A stretch of 64,000 nucleotides of DNA from Lachnospiraceae bacterium (GTDB lineage: Bacteria > Bacillota > Clostridia > Lachnospirales > Lachnospiraceae): assembly GCA_910574715.1 (NCBI GenBank), contig CAJTCH010000022.1:1-64000 (forward strand), in the 5' to 3' direction. Both the position numbers and the translations under genes were made by a program. Below, piece by piece: positions 26,398-35,163 of this stretch; position 1 is the stretch's first letter, and every line of letters starts with the position of its first letter. The notes under the pieces are model-generated. The model made no database searches. It had not been told where the DNA came from and saw only the letters and a list, made by a program, of their open reading frames with translations.

Positions 26398-27240
26398 ATG
26401 TACGCAAAAGGTATGAAACTGCCGGAAGGCAAAAAGTGCGCGGCATTTATAACGGTGAATCTTTCGGCAGAGTTTTTCTGGCTCTCTCTGGATGAGAAGG
26501 CTGCAGATATGCCGAAGACCCTTTCTCTTGGGCAGTACGGGATGACCCACGGGCTTCCGAGACTTCTTGACCTGTTCGATGAATTTCAGATCAAGGCTGC
26601 GTTCTTCGTGCCGGGAAGGACGGCGGAAGTCTATCCGAAAGCGGTCAAAGAGGTAGTGGACAGAGGGCATGAGATCGCCTGCCACGGGTATGAATATGAG
26701 AACTTTTCTCTTCTTAGCTATGGCGAACAGAGAGAACGGATCGCCAAGGCGGCAAAGGCTATTGAAGAAGCATGCGGAAAGAAGCCGGAAGGGTTCCGTG
26801 CGCCGCTCGGAGACCTGATGCTTGAGACCCTTAATATTGCAAGAGAATGCGGGATGGTATATTCAAGCGATCTATTTGACGACGACAGGCCGTATTTTAT
26901 GAAGGTCAGCGAAGAGGGGGACGAGATACTTCAGATCCCGATGCAGTGGGCTAATTTTGATCTTCCGTATTTCGCGTTCAATTACAGGCCGGCGTTTCCG
27001 GCCGGACAGGGGCGTATCGCTAATTACAGCAATGTCCTCTCCAACTGGAAGGATGAATTCACAGGACACTATCATCACAACCTCTGCTACACCATGCAGT
27101 TAGATCCGCAGACGGCCGGAAGCCCGGGGCGGACGGCTCTGATAAGGGAATTTCTGCAGTTTATGACAGGGCATGAGGGCGTGTGGTTCGCAACAGGCAG
27201 AGAGATCTATGATCATTGCATGGAAAACAGAATGAGATAA
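26398..27240 (+). CDS. CE4/PuuE-like deacetylase paralogue with lost active site
   Basis: 280 residues that align along their whole length with the gene before, sharing PEGK near the start, LGQYG, AAFFVPG and a C-terminal HEGVWFATGREI. All key positions are changed: the two aspartates become Asn21 and Ser23 (VNLSAE), the second metal His becomes Tyr100 (CHGYEYE), and the late His becomes Asp (QLDPQ). Only His96 remains. So it cannot use the standard chemistry. The reading frame is intact and well kept, which points to a structural or regulatory partner of the active paralogue, perhaps a heterodimer. Confidence 0.82.
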   Translation: MYAKGMKLPEGKKCAAFITVNLSAEFFWLSLDEKAADMPKTLSLGQYGMTHGLPRLLDLFDEFQIKAAFFVPGRTAEVYPKAVKEVVDRGHEIACHGYEYENFSLLSYGEQRERIAKAAKAIEEACGKKPEGFRAPLGDLMLETLNIARECGMVYSSDLFDDDRPYFMKVSEEGDEILQIPMQWANFDLPYFAFNYRPAFPAGQGRIANYSNVLSNWKDEFTGHYHHNLCYTMQLDPQTAGSPGRTALIREFLQFMTGHEGVWFATGREIYDHCMENRMR

Positions 27241-27282
27241 CGGTAAAGGAATGTAGAGTAAAAGGATAAGAGGAGATATAAT

Positions 27283-28824
27283 ATGCAGAAAATATTTGAT
27301 ATAGTAGACAGCTGGTTTATCGCAATGGCTCCGGTTACAGACTTTTTGTGGAGCTTCCCGACGAATCTTGAATGGTATTCGGGAATTCCTGTTATAGGCA
27401 ATTTCCCGTTTGCCATTATATTGCTGGTTGGGATGGGGATCTTCTTCACATGGAAGACAAGAGGCGTTCAGTTCCGGTTTTTTAAGGCGGGGATTAAGAG
27501 CCTGACGAAGAAAAAGAAAGGCGACGTGGGTGTAAGCCCGCTGGCTTCATTTCTGTTAAGTACGGCGATGCGCGTAGGACCCGGCAATCTGACGGGAGTT
27601 ACGGGAGCCGTGGCAGTCGGCGGCCCGGGAGCTATATTCTGGATGTGGATATCCGCGTTATTCGGGATGGCGAGTTCATTCATCGAAGCTACGCTGTCGC
27701 AGATTTTCAAAGAAAAAGACGGGGACGAATATGTGGGAGGCCTTCCCTATTACGGGCAGAAGCTATTGGGGAATAAGAAAGGCGTGGGAGTCTTGTTAGC
27801 CGTGGCGTTTATCGCTTATGCGATGTCGAGTATTCCGATTCAGACCTTCCATGTATTTACAGCTACAGGAAAAGCGGTGGAGACATTGACCGGGGCTGAA
27901 ACCAACAGAACTTCTCCGCTGTATTATGTAATTGCTGTGATTCTGATCGTGGGTATTGCCGGGGTAGTCTTCGGAGGGATAAAGAGAGTTACCGCTATCA
28001 CAGATAAGATGGTTCCGGTCATGGCAGTGATCTACGGCGGAATCATTCTCATCCTGGTTATCCTTAACATCCAGTATTTTCCGTCGTTTATGCAGGCGAT
28101 CGTTATCGGCGCGTTTAAACCGCAGGCAGTTTTTGGCGGAGGATTCGGTGTCGTGCTGTCCCAGGGGATTAAGAGAGGGCTGCTTTCTAATGAGGCCGGC
28201 CAGGGTACGATTACAATGTCAGCGGCAGTTGCGGAGCAGGATCATCCTTGTTCACAGGGATTTATACAGGCGATCGGCGTTTTTCTGGATACGATCGTTA
28301 TCTGTACGCTTACCGGATATGTGGTATGCGGGGCGCATCTCTGGGACAATGCGGCCTATGACTGGGAAGCCCTGAAGTCTTCTACTATTGATGTATTTCT
28401 TCAGTCTACCCAGGCTCTAGTGCCGGGAACGGCAGGCGATTCCATAGTAGCGTTTATCGTCTGTATCTGTTATGCGTTGTTTGCATTCACCACCTTACTG
28501 GGGCTTGTGTCTTTTGCGGTTATCGCCGGAACAAGGATTACGAAATCCGCAAAATGTACAAACCTGGTCCGCGCGCTCGGGTCTCTGATATTTGTTCCGA
28601 TCGGTGTATTGTGCGTTCTCTCGGGACAGGAGTTAGATAATCTCTGGAATGTTACGGACTTTATCAATATTGCGCTTGTATTTGTGAATGCGCCGGTCAT
28701 CCTCATTGGGGCGAAATATGTCTATGCGGCCTTGAAGGATTATAGCAGAACAGGCGGAGAACGGTTCGTTTCATCCGAAATAGGGGTGGAAAATGAGGTT
28801 TGGAGTAAATTTTCGATACATTAG
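27283..28824 (+). CDS. Alanine/glycine:cation symporter (AGCS) family transporter
   Basis: 513 residues with about ten to eleven hydrophobic segments. AGCS hallmarks: LSTAMRVGPGNLTGVTGAV near residue 90, EATLSQIFKEKDGDEYVGG, and SNEAGQGTITMSAAVAEQDH. The family imports alanine, glycine or related amino acids with Na+ or H+. As third gene after the two deacetylase paralogues, it likely brings in the compound they act on or an amino acid they release. AGAGGAG-type ribosome site upstream. Confidence 0.9.
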   Translation: MQKIFDIVDSWFIAMAPVTDFLWSFPTNLEWYSGIPVIGNFPFAIILLVGMGIFFTWKTRGVQFRFFKAGIKSLTKKKKGDVGVSPLASFLLSTAMRVGPGNLTGVTGAVAVGGPGAIFWMWISALFGMASSFIEATLSQIFKEKDGDEYVGGLPYYGQKLLGNKKGVGVLLAVAFIAYAMSSIPIQTFHVFTATGKAVETLTGAETNRTSPLYYVIAVILIVGIAGVVFGGIKRVTAITDKMVPVMAVIYGGIILILVILNIQYFPSFMQAIVIGAFKPQAVFGGGFGVVLSQGIKRGLLSNEAGQGTITMSAAVAEQDHPCSQGFIQAIGVFLDTIVICTLTGYVVCGAHLWDNAAYDWEALKSSTIDVFLQSTQALVPGTAGDSIVAFIVCICYALFAFTTLLGLVSFAVIAGTRITKSAKCTNLVRALGSLIFVPIGVLCVLSGQELDNLWNVTDFINIALVFVNAPVILIGAKYVYAALKDYSRTGGERFVSSEIGVENEVWSKFSIH

Positions 28825-28885
28825 AGGCAGATTATGTGTTAAAATATTCTTGTAAGAAATCGGCAGATCATAGGGAGGAATTATT

Positions 28886-29047
28886 ATGACAGAAGAAATG
28901 ATCAAAGAAATCAAGAATATTCAGCAGCGTTTGGTGAATAAAGAGATGGAAGGGGAAGACTGGGAGGAGAAGATGGAGATGATCCGGAAGCTGGAGGAAG
29001 TGAACACCTACCTTAAGGATGCGTTGGGGCGCGGGATCGAATTTTAA
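28886..29047 (+). CDS. Small acidic helical protein, 53 residues, unknown
   Basis: ATG 28886 follows the strong ribosome site AGGGAGGA and opens a 53-codon frame ending at TAA 29045. The product (MTEEMIKEIKNIQQRL at the start) is highly charged, with heptad-like spacing of Ile, Leu and Met, so a short coiled coil is likely. It sits after the symporter and before a good terminator. I do not recognise a family. The clean ribosome site and codon pattern support a real gene. Confidence 0.65.
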   Translation: MTEEMIKEIKNIQQRLVNKEMEGEDWEEKMEMIRKLEEVNTYLKDALGRGIEF

Positions 29048-29116
29048 GAGATGTTGATATGGAGTGTTTCGATCAATAAGCCGGAAGATCAGGAGATCAG
29101 ATGATCCGCTGAAGGA

Positions 29117-29148
29117 CAGAGCTGCGCGGTAGGCGCGGCTCTGTTTTT
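29117..29148 (+). terminator. Rho-independent terminator after the small gene
   Basis: CAGAGCTGCGC and GCGCGGCTCTG pair around a short loop, followed by TTTTT at 29144-29148. It closes the deacetylase/symporter/small-protein unit. Confidence 0.85.
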
Positions 29149-29175
29149 GACATATGAGTGGAAGAAATAACCTTC

Positions 29176-30837
29176 TTAGAAAGTTTTTAGAACTTCTATC
29201 TTACAGTCATGAGTTTTTATTGCTTTGTCATAGGTGATTCCTACTGCAAGGATCCGTCCGGTATATTCATTTTTTTCTGCCAGCTTTCCGCTGAATCTAA
29301 GGGCATATCCCCGATCTTTGATCTGTTGGATCGCCTCGGCGGGTGTATGGTTCACCTTCAGTTCTATTATGATGCAGTCGTCTTTTGGATTCTTAGGATA
29401 GAAGATAAAATCTGCATAACCGATGCCGGCTTTGTCTTCTCTTTCGATCCTATAAGTATCCCGTGCGGAGAGGTATATCAGATTTACAACCGCTGTCAGG
29501 CCAGTTTCGTTATTGTAGCTAAGAAGCGGGATTTCTGTATTATGGGCGTATTCCAGTATTTCAAGCATTGTATCAGTATCTCCCGCAAGAGTAGCGAGGA
29601 GCATTCGGTCGGATTCCTTCGCCAGACGGTGAACATACCCTAAGGAAGGTTCTTTTAACAGCATGGTCTCGAATTGATCCATCAATTCCTTATTCGGAAT
29701 AAATACCTTGCCATTTTCACTGGTTAAAAAACCGTAAACGACCATTGCGGAGAGGATTTCTTCTTTTGTTGTGAGATTCATGGAAACTGCGGCATATTCC
29801 CGAACCTTTGCGGGTACGGCTTCTTTGGATATCATGAGTACAAGTGCGTCTCGGACATCATCGATATTCTTGCTGATGTAATAGAAGATCTCATCATACG
29901 GGCCGGAACTTGTCCAGTAATTTCCAAGATTATTATTTGTCAGCGCCGCAGTAACGGAACGGGGATTGTATATATGTCTCCCAGCCCTGGTGTGATAACC
30001 ATCGTACCACAGTCTCAGCCCTTCGCGGGTAACCCTTGCATTCCTGGTACGGGTAATATATTTTTGATACAGGGCATCTACTTCTGTCTCTGTGAATCCG
30101 AAGTATTCACAGTATTTTTCTTCAGTCGCCATGGTGTATTCCAGGAACATATTCAATTCTGAACCGCTGGAATACTTGGCAATTGGGAGAATTCCTGTCA
30201 TATAAGCCAGTTCCACATAGGGCTGATCTTTGAGGAGATTACTTAAGAAGCTGAGATACTCATGCTTATCATTCTCCGTCAGGAAATCTCTGTGAAATAC
30301 AAAATCCCATTCATCCAGAACAAAGATGAATTTTACTTCTCTTTCTAATTCATAGATATTGTTGAAAACATCCCACAGTGCATCTTCGGTATCAATGCAA
30401 GCATTCGGGAACTCATGAGCTAAGTCGTTCATGATCCGTCTCTTGATACGGGAAATATATTGACGGTAGGTACTGCATTCGTCAGGGCATTCGCTAAGAG
30501 TGATGTAGATCACATTATGTTGATTCAAGTGTTCCTCATACTGTCTGCATGTACTTATCTCTAAGCCGCCAAAAATTTTGTGGCTGTCAAATCCTTTTTC
30601 GAAAAATGCAGCGATCATGCTTGCCGCTACCGTTTTTCCAAAACGTCTGGGCCTTGTAATACAGATATATTTGCTGCTTTGTCCAGTCTGTTCGTCGCTT
30701 TGAGAGCATACAATGTCACCGTTTCCCAGAAGGGGGAACAGTTCTTTGAGCATCATAGTTTTATCTGTAAAATAATCTGATCTTACAATCTCAAGATAAT
30801 TATTCCTTGGGCGTCTGCTGTTAAGGTAAAGTCCCAT
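29176..30837 (-). CDS. AAA-ATPase-like/PD-(D/E)XK nuclease-like protein, subtype A (intact)
   Basis: 553 residues, a close relative of the gene at 9111: start MGLYLNSRRPRNNYLE, Walker A RPRRFGKTV near residue 85, Walker B FIFVLDEWDFVF, and a nuclease-like C-terminus with GIGYADFIFYP and IIELKVNHTPAEAIQQI. Compared with 9111 it has a longer insert (QSDEQTGQS) before the Walker A strand. AGAAGGAGG lies upstream of the ATG. It stands alone, facing away from the lysine-riboswitch gene. Function unknown; the intact motifs suggest an active ATPase. Confidence 0.85.
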   Translation of the reverse strand: MGLYLNSRRPRNNYLEIVRSDYFTDKTMMLKELFPLLGNGDIVCSQSDEQTGQSSKYICITRPRRFGKTVAASMIAAFFEKGFDSHKIFGGLEISTCRQYEEHLNQHNVIYITLSECPDECSTYRQYISRIKRRIMNDLAHEFPNACIDTEDALWDVFNNIYELEREVKFIFVLDEWDFVFHRDFLTENDKHEYLSFLSNLLKDQPYVELAYMTGILPIAKYSSGSELNMFLEYTMATEEKYCEYFGFTETEVDALYQKYITRTRNARVTREGLRLWYDGYHTRAGRHIYNPRSVTAALTNNNLGNYWTSSGPYDEIFYYISKNIDDVRDALVLMISKEAVPAKVREYAAVSMNLTTKEEILSAMVVYGFLTSENGKVFIPNKELMDQFETMLLKEPSLGYVHRLAKESDRMLLATLAGDTDTMLEILEYAHNTEIPLLSYNNETGLTAVVNLIYLSARDTYRIEREDKAGIGYADFIFYPKNPKDDCIIIELKVNHTPAEAIQQIKDRGYALRFSGKLAEKNEYTGRILAVGITYDKAIKTHDCKIEVLKTF

Positions 30838-30914
30838 GTATATATCCTCCTTCTGCTATTCTCAAAACCCCGGTTAGATGTGATGCTTATCAGATTCCCG
30901 GCGGTGTTGTATTC

Positions 30915-30943
30915 AGTATATCCTTTTGGGGAAACAGAATCAA
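30915..30943 (-). promoter_or_regulatory. Promoter of the third intact AAA-ATPase gene
   Basis: On the minus strand TTGATT (30943-30938) and TATACT (30920-30915) have a 17-base spacer ending CAAAAGGA. The TATACTG box and spacing resemble the promoters at 9029 and 12136. The leader is about 70 bases. Confidence 0.6.
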
Positions 30944-31103
30944 GTGCTGACTTTTATACAGATTGATATTTTACAGTTCTTATGATAGAGTAAATCCATA
31001 CAGGTCATAGTGCTCTGTATGGTTCCGTCAAATATTCCAGACTGATGAAGGGAGAATCTTACATGGAGTTTAAGATTGGCGTCGGCAAAATGCAGGAAAA
31101 TGA

Positions 31104-31132
31104 TTGACAAGCCTGTCGAAAAGTGATATAAA
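31104..31132 (+). promoter_or_regulatory. Promoter of the lysine-riboswitch transcript
   Basis: TTGACA at 31104-31109 and TATAAA at 31127-31132 with a 17-base spacer; the transcript would start near 31139, just before the riboswitch. Between this promoter and the divergent one at 30943 I see no gene or other clear signal. Confidence 0.8.
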
Positions 31133-31154
31133 TGCACTATGTGAATAAACGGAC

Positions 31155-31345
31155 TTGATAGAGGCGCGGGTTTCATCAGTATGTCAAAGCGATAGTTTGG
31201 GAGACTGTTTTGGCAGAAAGGGGAGACCGCCGAAGGAGTGTAAGATAAGGAACGGCAGTTAACCGTTCTTTGGAGATCCCGGACTGCACTCCTGGGACGC
31301 AGGCAGAATATGCTGCGGACTGTCACATCAGTGGAGCGCTATCAT
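31155..31345 (+). promoter_or_regulatory. Lysine riboswitch (L-box)
   Basis: The conserved core parts occur in order: GATAGAGGCGCG (5' side of P1 and its junction), ATCAGTATG, GAAAGGGGAGACCGCCGAAGG, and at the end ACTGTCACATCAGTGGAGCG followed by CTATC, which closes P1 with GATAG at 31157-31161. Side stems are visible, for example GGAACGG with CCGTTCTT. This RNA binds lysine and, in Firmicutes, usually ends transcription when lysine is high; a terminator hairpin follows at 31382. It should therefore turn the downstream transporter on when lysine is scarce. Confidence 0.93.
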
Positions 31346-31381
31346 AGGTATAAGATTATACAGAGCAATAGGTATTGTTAT

Positions 31382-31421
31382 GCCATGAACGCGCCCGGTA
31401 AAGTGTTGTTCATGGCTTTTT
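31382..31421 (+). terminator. Terminator of the riboswitch expression platform
   Basis: GCCATGAAC (31382-31390) and GTTCATGGC (31408-31416) form a 9-bp stem followed by TTTTT. It lies between the L-box and the transporter gene, as expected for transcriptional control. Confidence 0.88.
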
Positions 31422-31498
31422 ATATGCAGTAAATGCGGGGAACGGTACAGAGGTATTCTGTGCGGATTCTAAGAAGGGAAAGAGAGGAAGTTTTAACA

Positions 31499-33103
31499 AT
31501 GAAAGGAAAGAAAAGAGTAATCTTAAGTGTATTTACGCTTCTGTGTATTCTTGCCTGCAGTTCTATAACGGTGTTTGCGGCAGAGGAAGCAGAGTATGTG
31601 CCGAAGATGTATGCATCATTCTGGGCGCTGATACCTCCGGTCGTGGCGATTGCGCTGGCGTTGGTCACGAAGGAAGTGTATAGTTCGTTATTTGTCGGAA
31701 TCCTGATCGGCGGGCTGTTTTATTCAGGCTTTACGTTCGAGACTACGATCACCCATGTATTCCAGGACGGTATCGTGGGCGTGCTGTCGGACAGCTACAA
31801 TGTAGGTATTCTGGTATTTTTGGTAGTGCTCGGAGTCATGGTCTGCCTGATGAACAAGGCGGGCGGTTCCGCGGCATTCGGACGCTGGGCGAGCGTACAC
31901 ATTAAGAGCCGTGCAGGCGCGCAGCTTGCGACGATCCTCTTGGGTGTGCTGATCTTTATTGACGATTATTTTAACTGTCTGACGGTGGGAAGCGTGATGC
32001 GTCCGGTGACGGATAAGCATAACATTTCCCGGGCGAAGCTGTCTTATCTGATCGACGCAACGGCGGCTCCAATATGTATTATCGCGCCGATCTCTTCCTG
32101 GGCGGCGGCAGTGACCGGGTTCGTAGAGGGTGAGGATGGTTTTTCTATATTCATCCGTGCGATTCCGTTTAACTATTATGCGATACTGACGATCGTGATG
32201 ATGGTGACGATCGTTATTATGAAGATTGATTACGGCCCGATGAAGCTGCATGAGACGAATGCGTTAAGCGGCGATCTCTATACGACTCCGGACAGACCGT
32301 ATGCCAATGCGGAGGAAGACGTAGACGAGAGTAAGGGAACGGTGGTCGATCTGGCATTTCCGATCGTTGTGCTGATCGTCTGCTGTGTGATCGGGATGAT
32401 CTATACAGGCGGATTCTTCGGAGGCGCCGGATTTGTGGAAGCATTTTCCAACAGTGACGCGTCCGTAGGCCTGATGCTTGGAAGCTTCTTTGCACTCGTA
32501 ATTACGATCGTGTTCTATGCGGTAAGGAAGGTGCTTAAGTTCAGTGAATCCATGGCGTGTGTTCCTGACGGGTTCAAGGCCATGGTTCCGGCGATACTGA
32601 TCCTGACATTTGCATGGACACTGAAGGCGATGACGGACAGCCTCGGCGCGGCAGAGTATGTGGCCGGTGTGATGGAATCTGCGTCAGACGGGCTGGTGAA
32701 TCTGCTTCCGGCGATCATTTTCCTGGTTGGCTGTTTCCTTGCGTTTGCAACGGGTACATCATGGGGAACCTTCGGAATATTGATCCCGATTGTTGTAAAT
32801 GTATTTGCGGGAACTAATGAGACGATGATGATCATGTCCATCTCCGCATGTATGGCGGGTGCGGTGTGCGGCGATCACTGCTCGCCGATCTCTGATACCA
32901 CGATCATGGCGTCCGCGGGCGCACAGTGTAATCACGTTAACCATGTGACAACACAGCTGCCATATGCGGTTACGGTTGCGGCGGTATCATTTGTAACCTA
33001 TCTGATCGCCGGATTTGTGAAGAATGCGCTTATCTGTCTTCCGATCGGAATCGTTCTGATGGTTGGAACGCTGATTATGATTCAGAAGATTACTGCAGAA
33101 TAG
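31499..33103 (+). CDS. NhaC-family antiporter-like transporter under lysine control
   Basis: About 534 residues. The N-terminus (KRVILSVFTLLCILACSSITVFAAEE) looks like a cleavable signal peptide ending in AxA, unusual for this family. Then come some eleven membrane segments with the NhaC features DDYFNCLTVGSVMRPVTD and GDHCSPISDTTIMASAGA. NhaC proteins exchange Na+ for H+, but members behind lysine riboswitches have been proposed to import lysine (recalled from comparative genomics). The L-box upstream supports lysine transport here. ATG 31499 is preferred as it follows AGAGGAAG and starts the signal peptide; the frame is open to 31433. Confidence 0.85.
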   Translation: MKGKKRVILSVFTLLCILACSSITVFAAEEAEYVPKMYASFWALIPPVVAIALALVTKEVYSSLFVGILIGGLFYSGFTFETTITHVFQDGIVGVLSDSYNVGILVFLVVLGVMVCLMNKAGGSAAFGRWASVHIKSRAGAQLATILLGVLIFIDDYFNCLTVGSVMRPVTDKHNISRAKLSYLIDATAAPICIIAPISSWAAAVTGFVEGEDGFSIFIRAIPFNYYAILTIVMMVTIVIMKIDYGPMKLHETNALSGDLYTTPDRPYANAEEDVDESKGTVVDLAFPIVVLIVCCVIGMIYTGGFFGGAGFVEAFSNSDASVGLMLGSFFALVITIVFYAVRKVLKFSESMACVPDGFKAMVPAILILTFAWTLKAMTDSLGAAEYVAGVMESASDGLVNLLPAIIFLVGCFLAFATGTSWGTFGILIPIVVNVFAGTNETMMIMSISACMAGAVCGDHCSPISDTTIMASAGAQCNHVNHVTTQLPYAVTVAAVSFVTYLIAGFVKNALICLPIGIVLMVGTLIMIQKITAE

Positions 33104-33120
33104 TAAAAATATTATTATAA

Positions 33121-33157
33121 GGGGCTGCCGGAGAATACTCACGGCAGCCCCGTTTTT
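33121..33157 (+). terminator. Rho-independent terminator after the NhaC-family gene
   Basis: GGGGCTGCCG and CGGCAGCCCC form a perfect 10-bp stem around an 11-base loop, followed by GTTTTT. Convergent with the DUF4179 gene. Confidence 0.92.
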
Positions 33158-33169
33158 GCAGACGTTCTG

Positions 33170-34420
33170 CTAATCGATCGGAACCTCTGCTGCAATCACG
33201 GCTTTCTCGCGCGCCTTCGCAAGGTCGACGGCGCCGTTCTCATTATCCAAACGGCTTTTTTCGATTTCAAGGTCGGCGTCCATATCGTCAAATACAAAGA
33301 TGTGCAGTGCAGATATCTTCTTGCCGTCCACGGCGGCTACGGTCTTGCCGTTTCCGGCGGGATTGGAGAAGAGCAGTTGTCCGTCCTGATTGCAGATGAC
33401 GGTGCTCCAGAACGGATACGTCTGTCCGGCCTGCATGGCGTATTCTTCGTAGCTTATGCCGGGATCTTCGGTTCCGCCTGTCTTTTCCGCCATCACTTCT
33501 TCGTATTCTTCCCGTGTGACTTCTCGTTTGACGGAAGGGACATCCACATAGGACACGACCTGATACGGAGAGACGAATACCTTCTTAAGGGTATAGCCGT
33601 TCCCTTCCTTATTGACAGGATATTCTTTGACCGATTCCGTGTCTATGCTGAATGGAATATCAAAGTCCCACTGCCCGTCGATCCGGTGCGATTCTGAGAT
33701 ATCTTCCGCATCCGCCATCGTCGTATCATCCCATCCGATACTGGACAGGCGCAGGCTTAGTTCCCCGTTCTCAGACTTATAATCCGGCAGGTTGAGTTTC
33801 AGCATGCCTACAAAGGTGTGGTCGTCGATTACTTTGCCCTCCAGGTTATCATTCGACAGGGTGTTCGGCTCGCTGTCTTCGGAGAGATTCCATTCGCCTC
33901 TGAGATACATCATGGCAGCCGTGCCGTCCCCGTCGCCGATATAATGTCCCGGTATATTCAGAAGGCCGCCCTGTTCTGCTTCGATCTGTGCGGTCAGGAA
34001 CACGGACAGTCCGTCGCAGTATATCTCTGAGGCGGTAACCGTGATTCCCCCGTCGGATACTTCGATGCCGGGAGCCGCTATGGGGTTCCCGTCTTCGTCC
34101 TTGCCGGCCGTCTCTGCGAGAATCCCGGCTTTCTCGCTGTAATCTCCTGAAAATGGGATCTCATGCTCTACTTCTTCGAATATCTTCCCGATAAACGGAA
34201 TCTTAGCCGCCAGTGCGGGATTAGAGTAACACAGCGTAATGCCGGCTGCCATGGTCAATGCCGCGGCTGCTGCGGCATATTTGAAGGTTTTATTGCCCGG
34301 TGCGTGATCTTTTTCATGATCCGGGAGAGTGTCAAGTGCATAGTCTAATTTTTCCCATATACGATTCGGCACTTTGTTATCGCTGCCGATTTTGTTCATC
34401 ATATCTTCAAGCCTTGTCAT
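33170..34420 (-). CDS. DUF4179 domain membrane protein, probable sigma-factor partner
   Basis: 416 residues. Residues 1-45 are cytoplasmic and charged, one membrane segment follows (YAAAAAALTMAAGITLCY), then an extracellular part of about 350 residues with the DUF4179 start ALAAKIPFIGKIFEEVEHEI and a second beta-rich domain. It overlaps the ECF sigma gene by 14 bases, the usual place of an anti-sigma or stress-sensing protein, but no zinc-binding anti-sigma motif is present. AGAAGGAG lies 7 bases before the ATG. It probably holds or senses for the sigma factor at the membrane. Confidence 0.8.
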   Translation of the reverse strand: MTRLEDMMNKIGSDNKVPNRIWEKLDYALDTLPDHEKDHAPGNKTFKYAAAAAALTMAAGITLCYSNPALAAKIPFIGKIFEEVEHEIPFSGDYSEKAGILAETAGKDEDGNPIAAPGIEVSDGGITVTASEIYCDGLSVFLTAQIEAEQGGLLNIPGHYIGDGDGTAAMMYLRGEWNLSEDSEPNTLSNDNLEGKVIDDHTFVGMLKLNLPDYKSENGELSLRLSSIGWDDTTMADAEDISESHRIDGQWDFDIPFSIDTESVKEYPVNKEGNGYTLKKVFVSPYQVVSYVDVPSVKREVTREEYEEVMAEKTGGTEDPGISYEEYAMQAGQTYPFWSTVICNQDGQLLFSNPAGNGKTVAAVDGKKISALHIFVFDDMDADLEIEKSRLDNENGAVDLAKAREKAVIAAEVPID

Positions 34421-34976
34421 AATACATCTCCTTCTGCTTCATATTTTTTCCGGTCAGCTTATAGATGACTGCCGGCGGTTTCTCTTTTGCATACTGCTTC
34501 TCCATTCGGTCGCGGGCCGTTGCAAGACGGCCGCTTACCGTCTTCTCATTTATATCAAGGATCTGGGCGATCTCCCGGATCTTGAAGCCTTCCACATAAT
34601 ACAGGATCGTGACGGTGCGGTATTTCTCATCCAGGCATTGGAGGAATTCCTTCCACTCTACGGCCGCATAGCTGTCTTCGGCGCTTCCTGCTTCCGGCAG
34701 AACGACTTCTGAGATCATGCGGCTTCTTTGTCTGTATATCTGATTACAATGGTTGATGAGGATCCGTATCAGCCATGTTTTAAAGTATTTATCCTTTTTC
34801 AATGTTCCGATCTTCTCCCAGCATGTCAGGGCAGTTTCCTGGATGGCGTCGGCGGTGTCCTCATCGTTTTTTAGTATTGCTTTTGCTATCTTGTACATAC
34901 TGGGGGTATGAAGCTTCATTAATTGACTGAAAGCGTCTTTGTCGTGTTTTTTTGCCTGTCGAACAAGTATATCCAT
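34407..34976 (-). CDS. ECF-type RNA polymerase sigma factor
   Basis: 189 residues with sigma region 2 (DAFSQLMKLHTPSMYKIAKAI, then DAIQETALTCWEKI, and FKTWLIRILINHCNQIYR) and region 4 (YRTVTILYYVEGFKIREIAQ with ILDINEKTVSGRL). It directs transcription of a stress regulon, probably including its own operon. AAAGGAG lies 5 bases before the ATG. I could not fix a matching ECF promoter upstream. Confidence 0.9.
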   Translation of the reverse strand: MDILVRQAKKHDKDAFSQLMKLHTPSMYKIAKAILKNDEDTADAIQETALTCWEKIGTLKKDKYFKTWLIRILINHCNQIYRQRSRMISEVVLPEAGSAEDSYAAVEWKEFLQCLDEKYRTVTILYYVEGFKIREIAQILDINEKTVSGRLATARDRMEKQYAKEKPPAVIYKLTGKNMKQKEMYYDKA

Positions 34977-35082
34977 AGTGCTCCTTTCTGAAAGTTCCGG
35001 ACCTTTCTTTTTATTTTACACTTATTAGATGGCCGGGAGGGTATTTTTCCTTGAAAAATTTCCGCGGCACGGGAGATTTCTC

Positions 35083-35111
35083 TTGTAGACTAATGAAAAA
35101 TTGGATAGAAT
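35083..35111 (+). promoter_or_regulatory. Promoter of the M16 protease gene
   Basis: TTGTAG at 35083-35088 and TAGAAT at 35106-35111 with a 17-base spacer. The fit to consensus is moderate. Confidence 0.5.
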
Positions 35112-35163
35112 GTGTAGTAGAACGTATCGCAAACGTAAATTGAAAGGAGAATGAGAATAGCAG

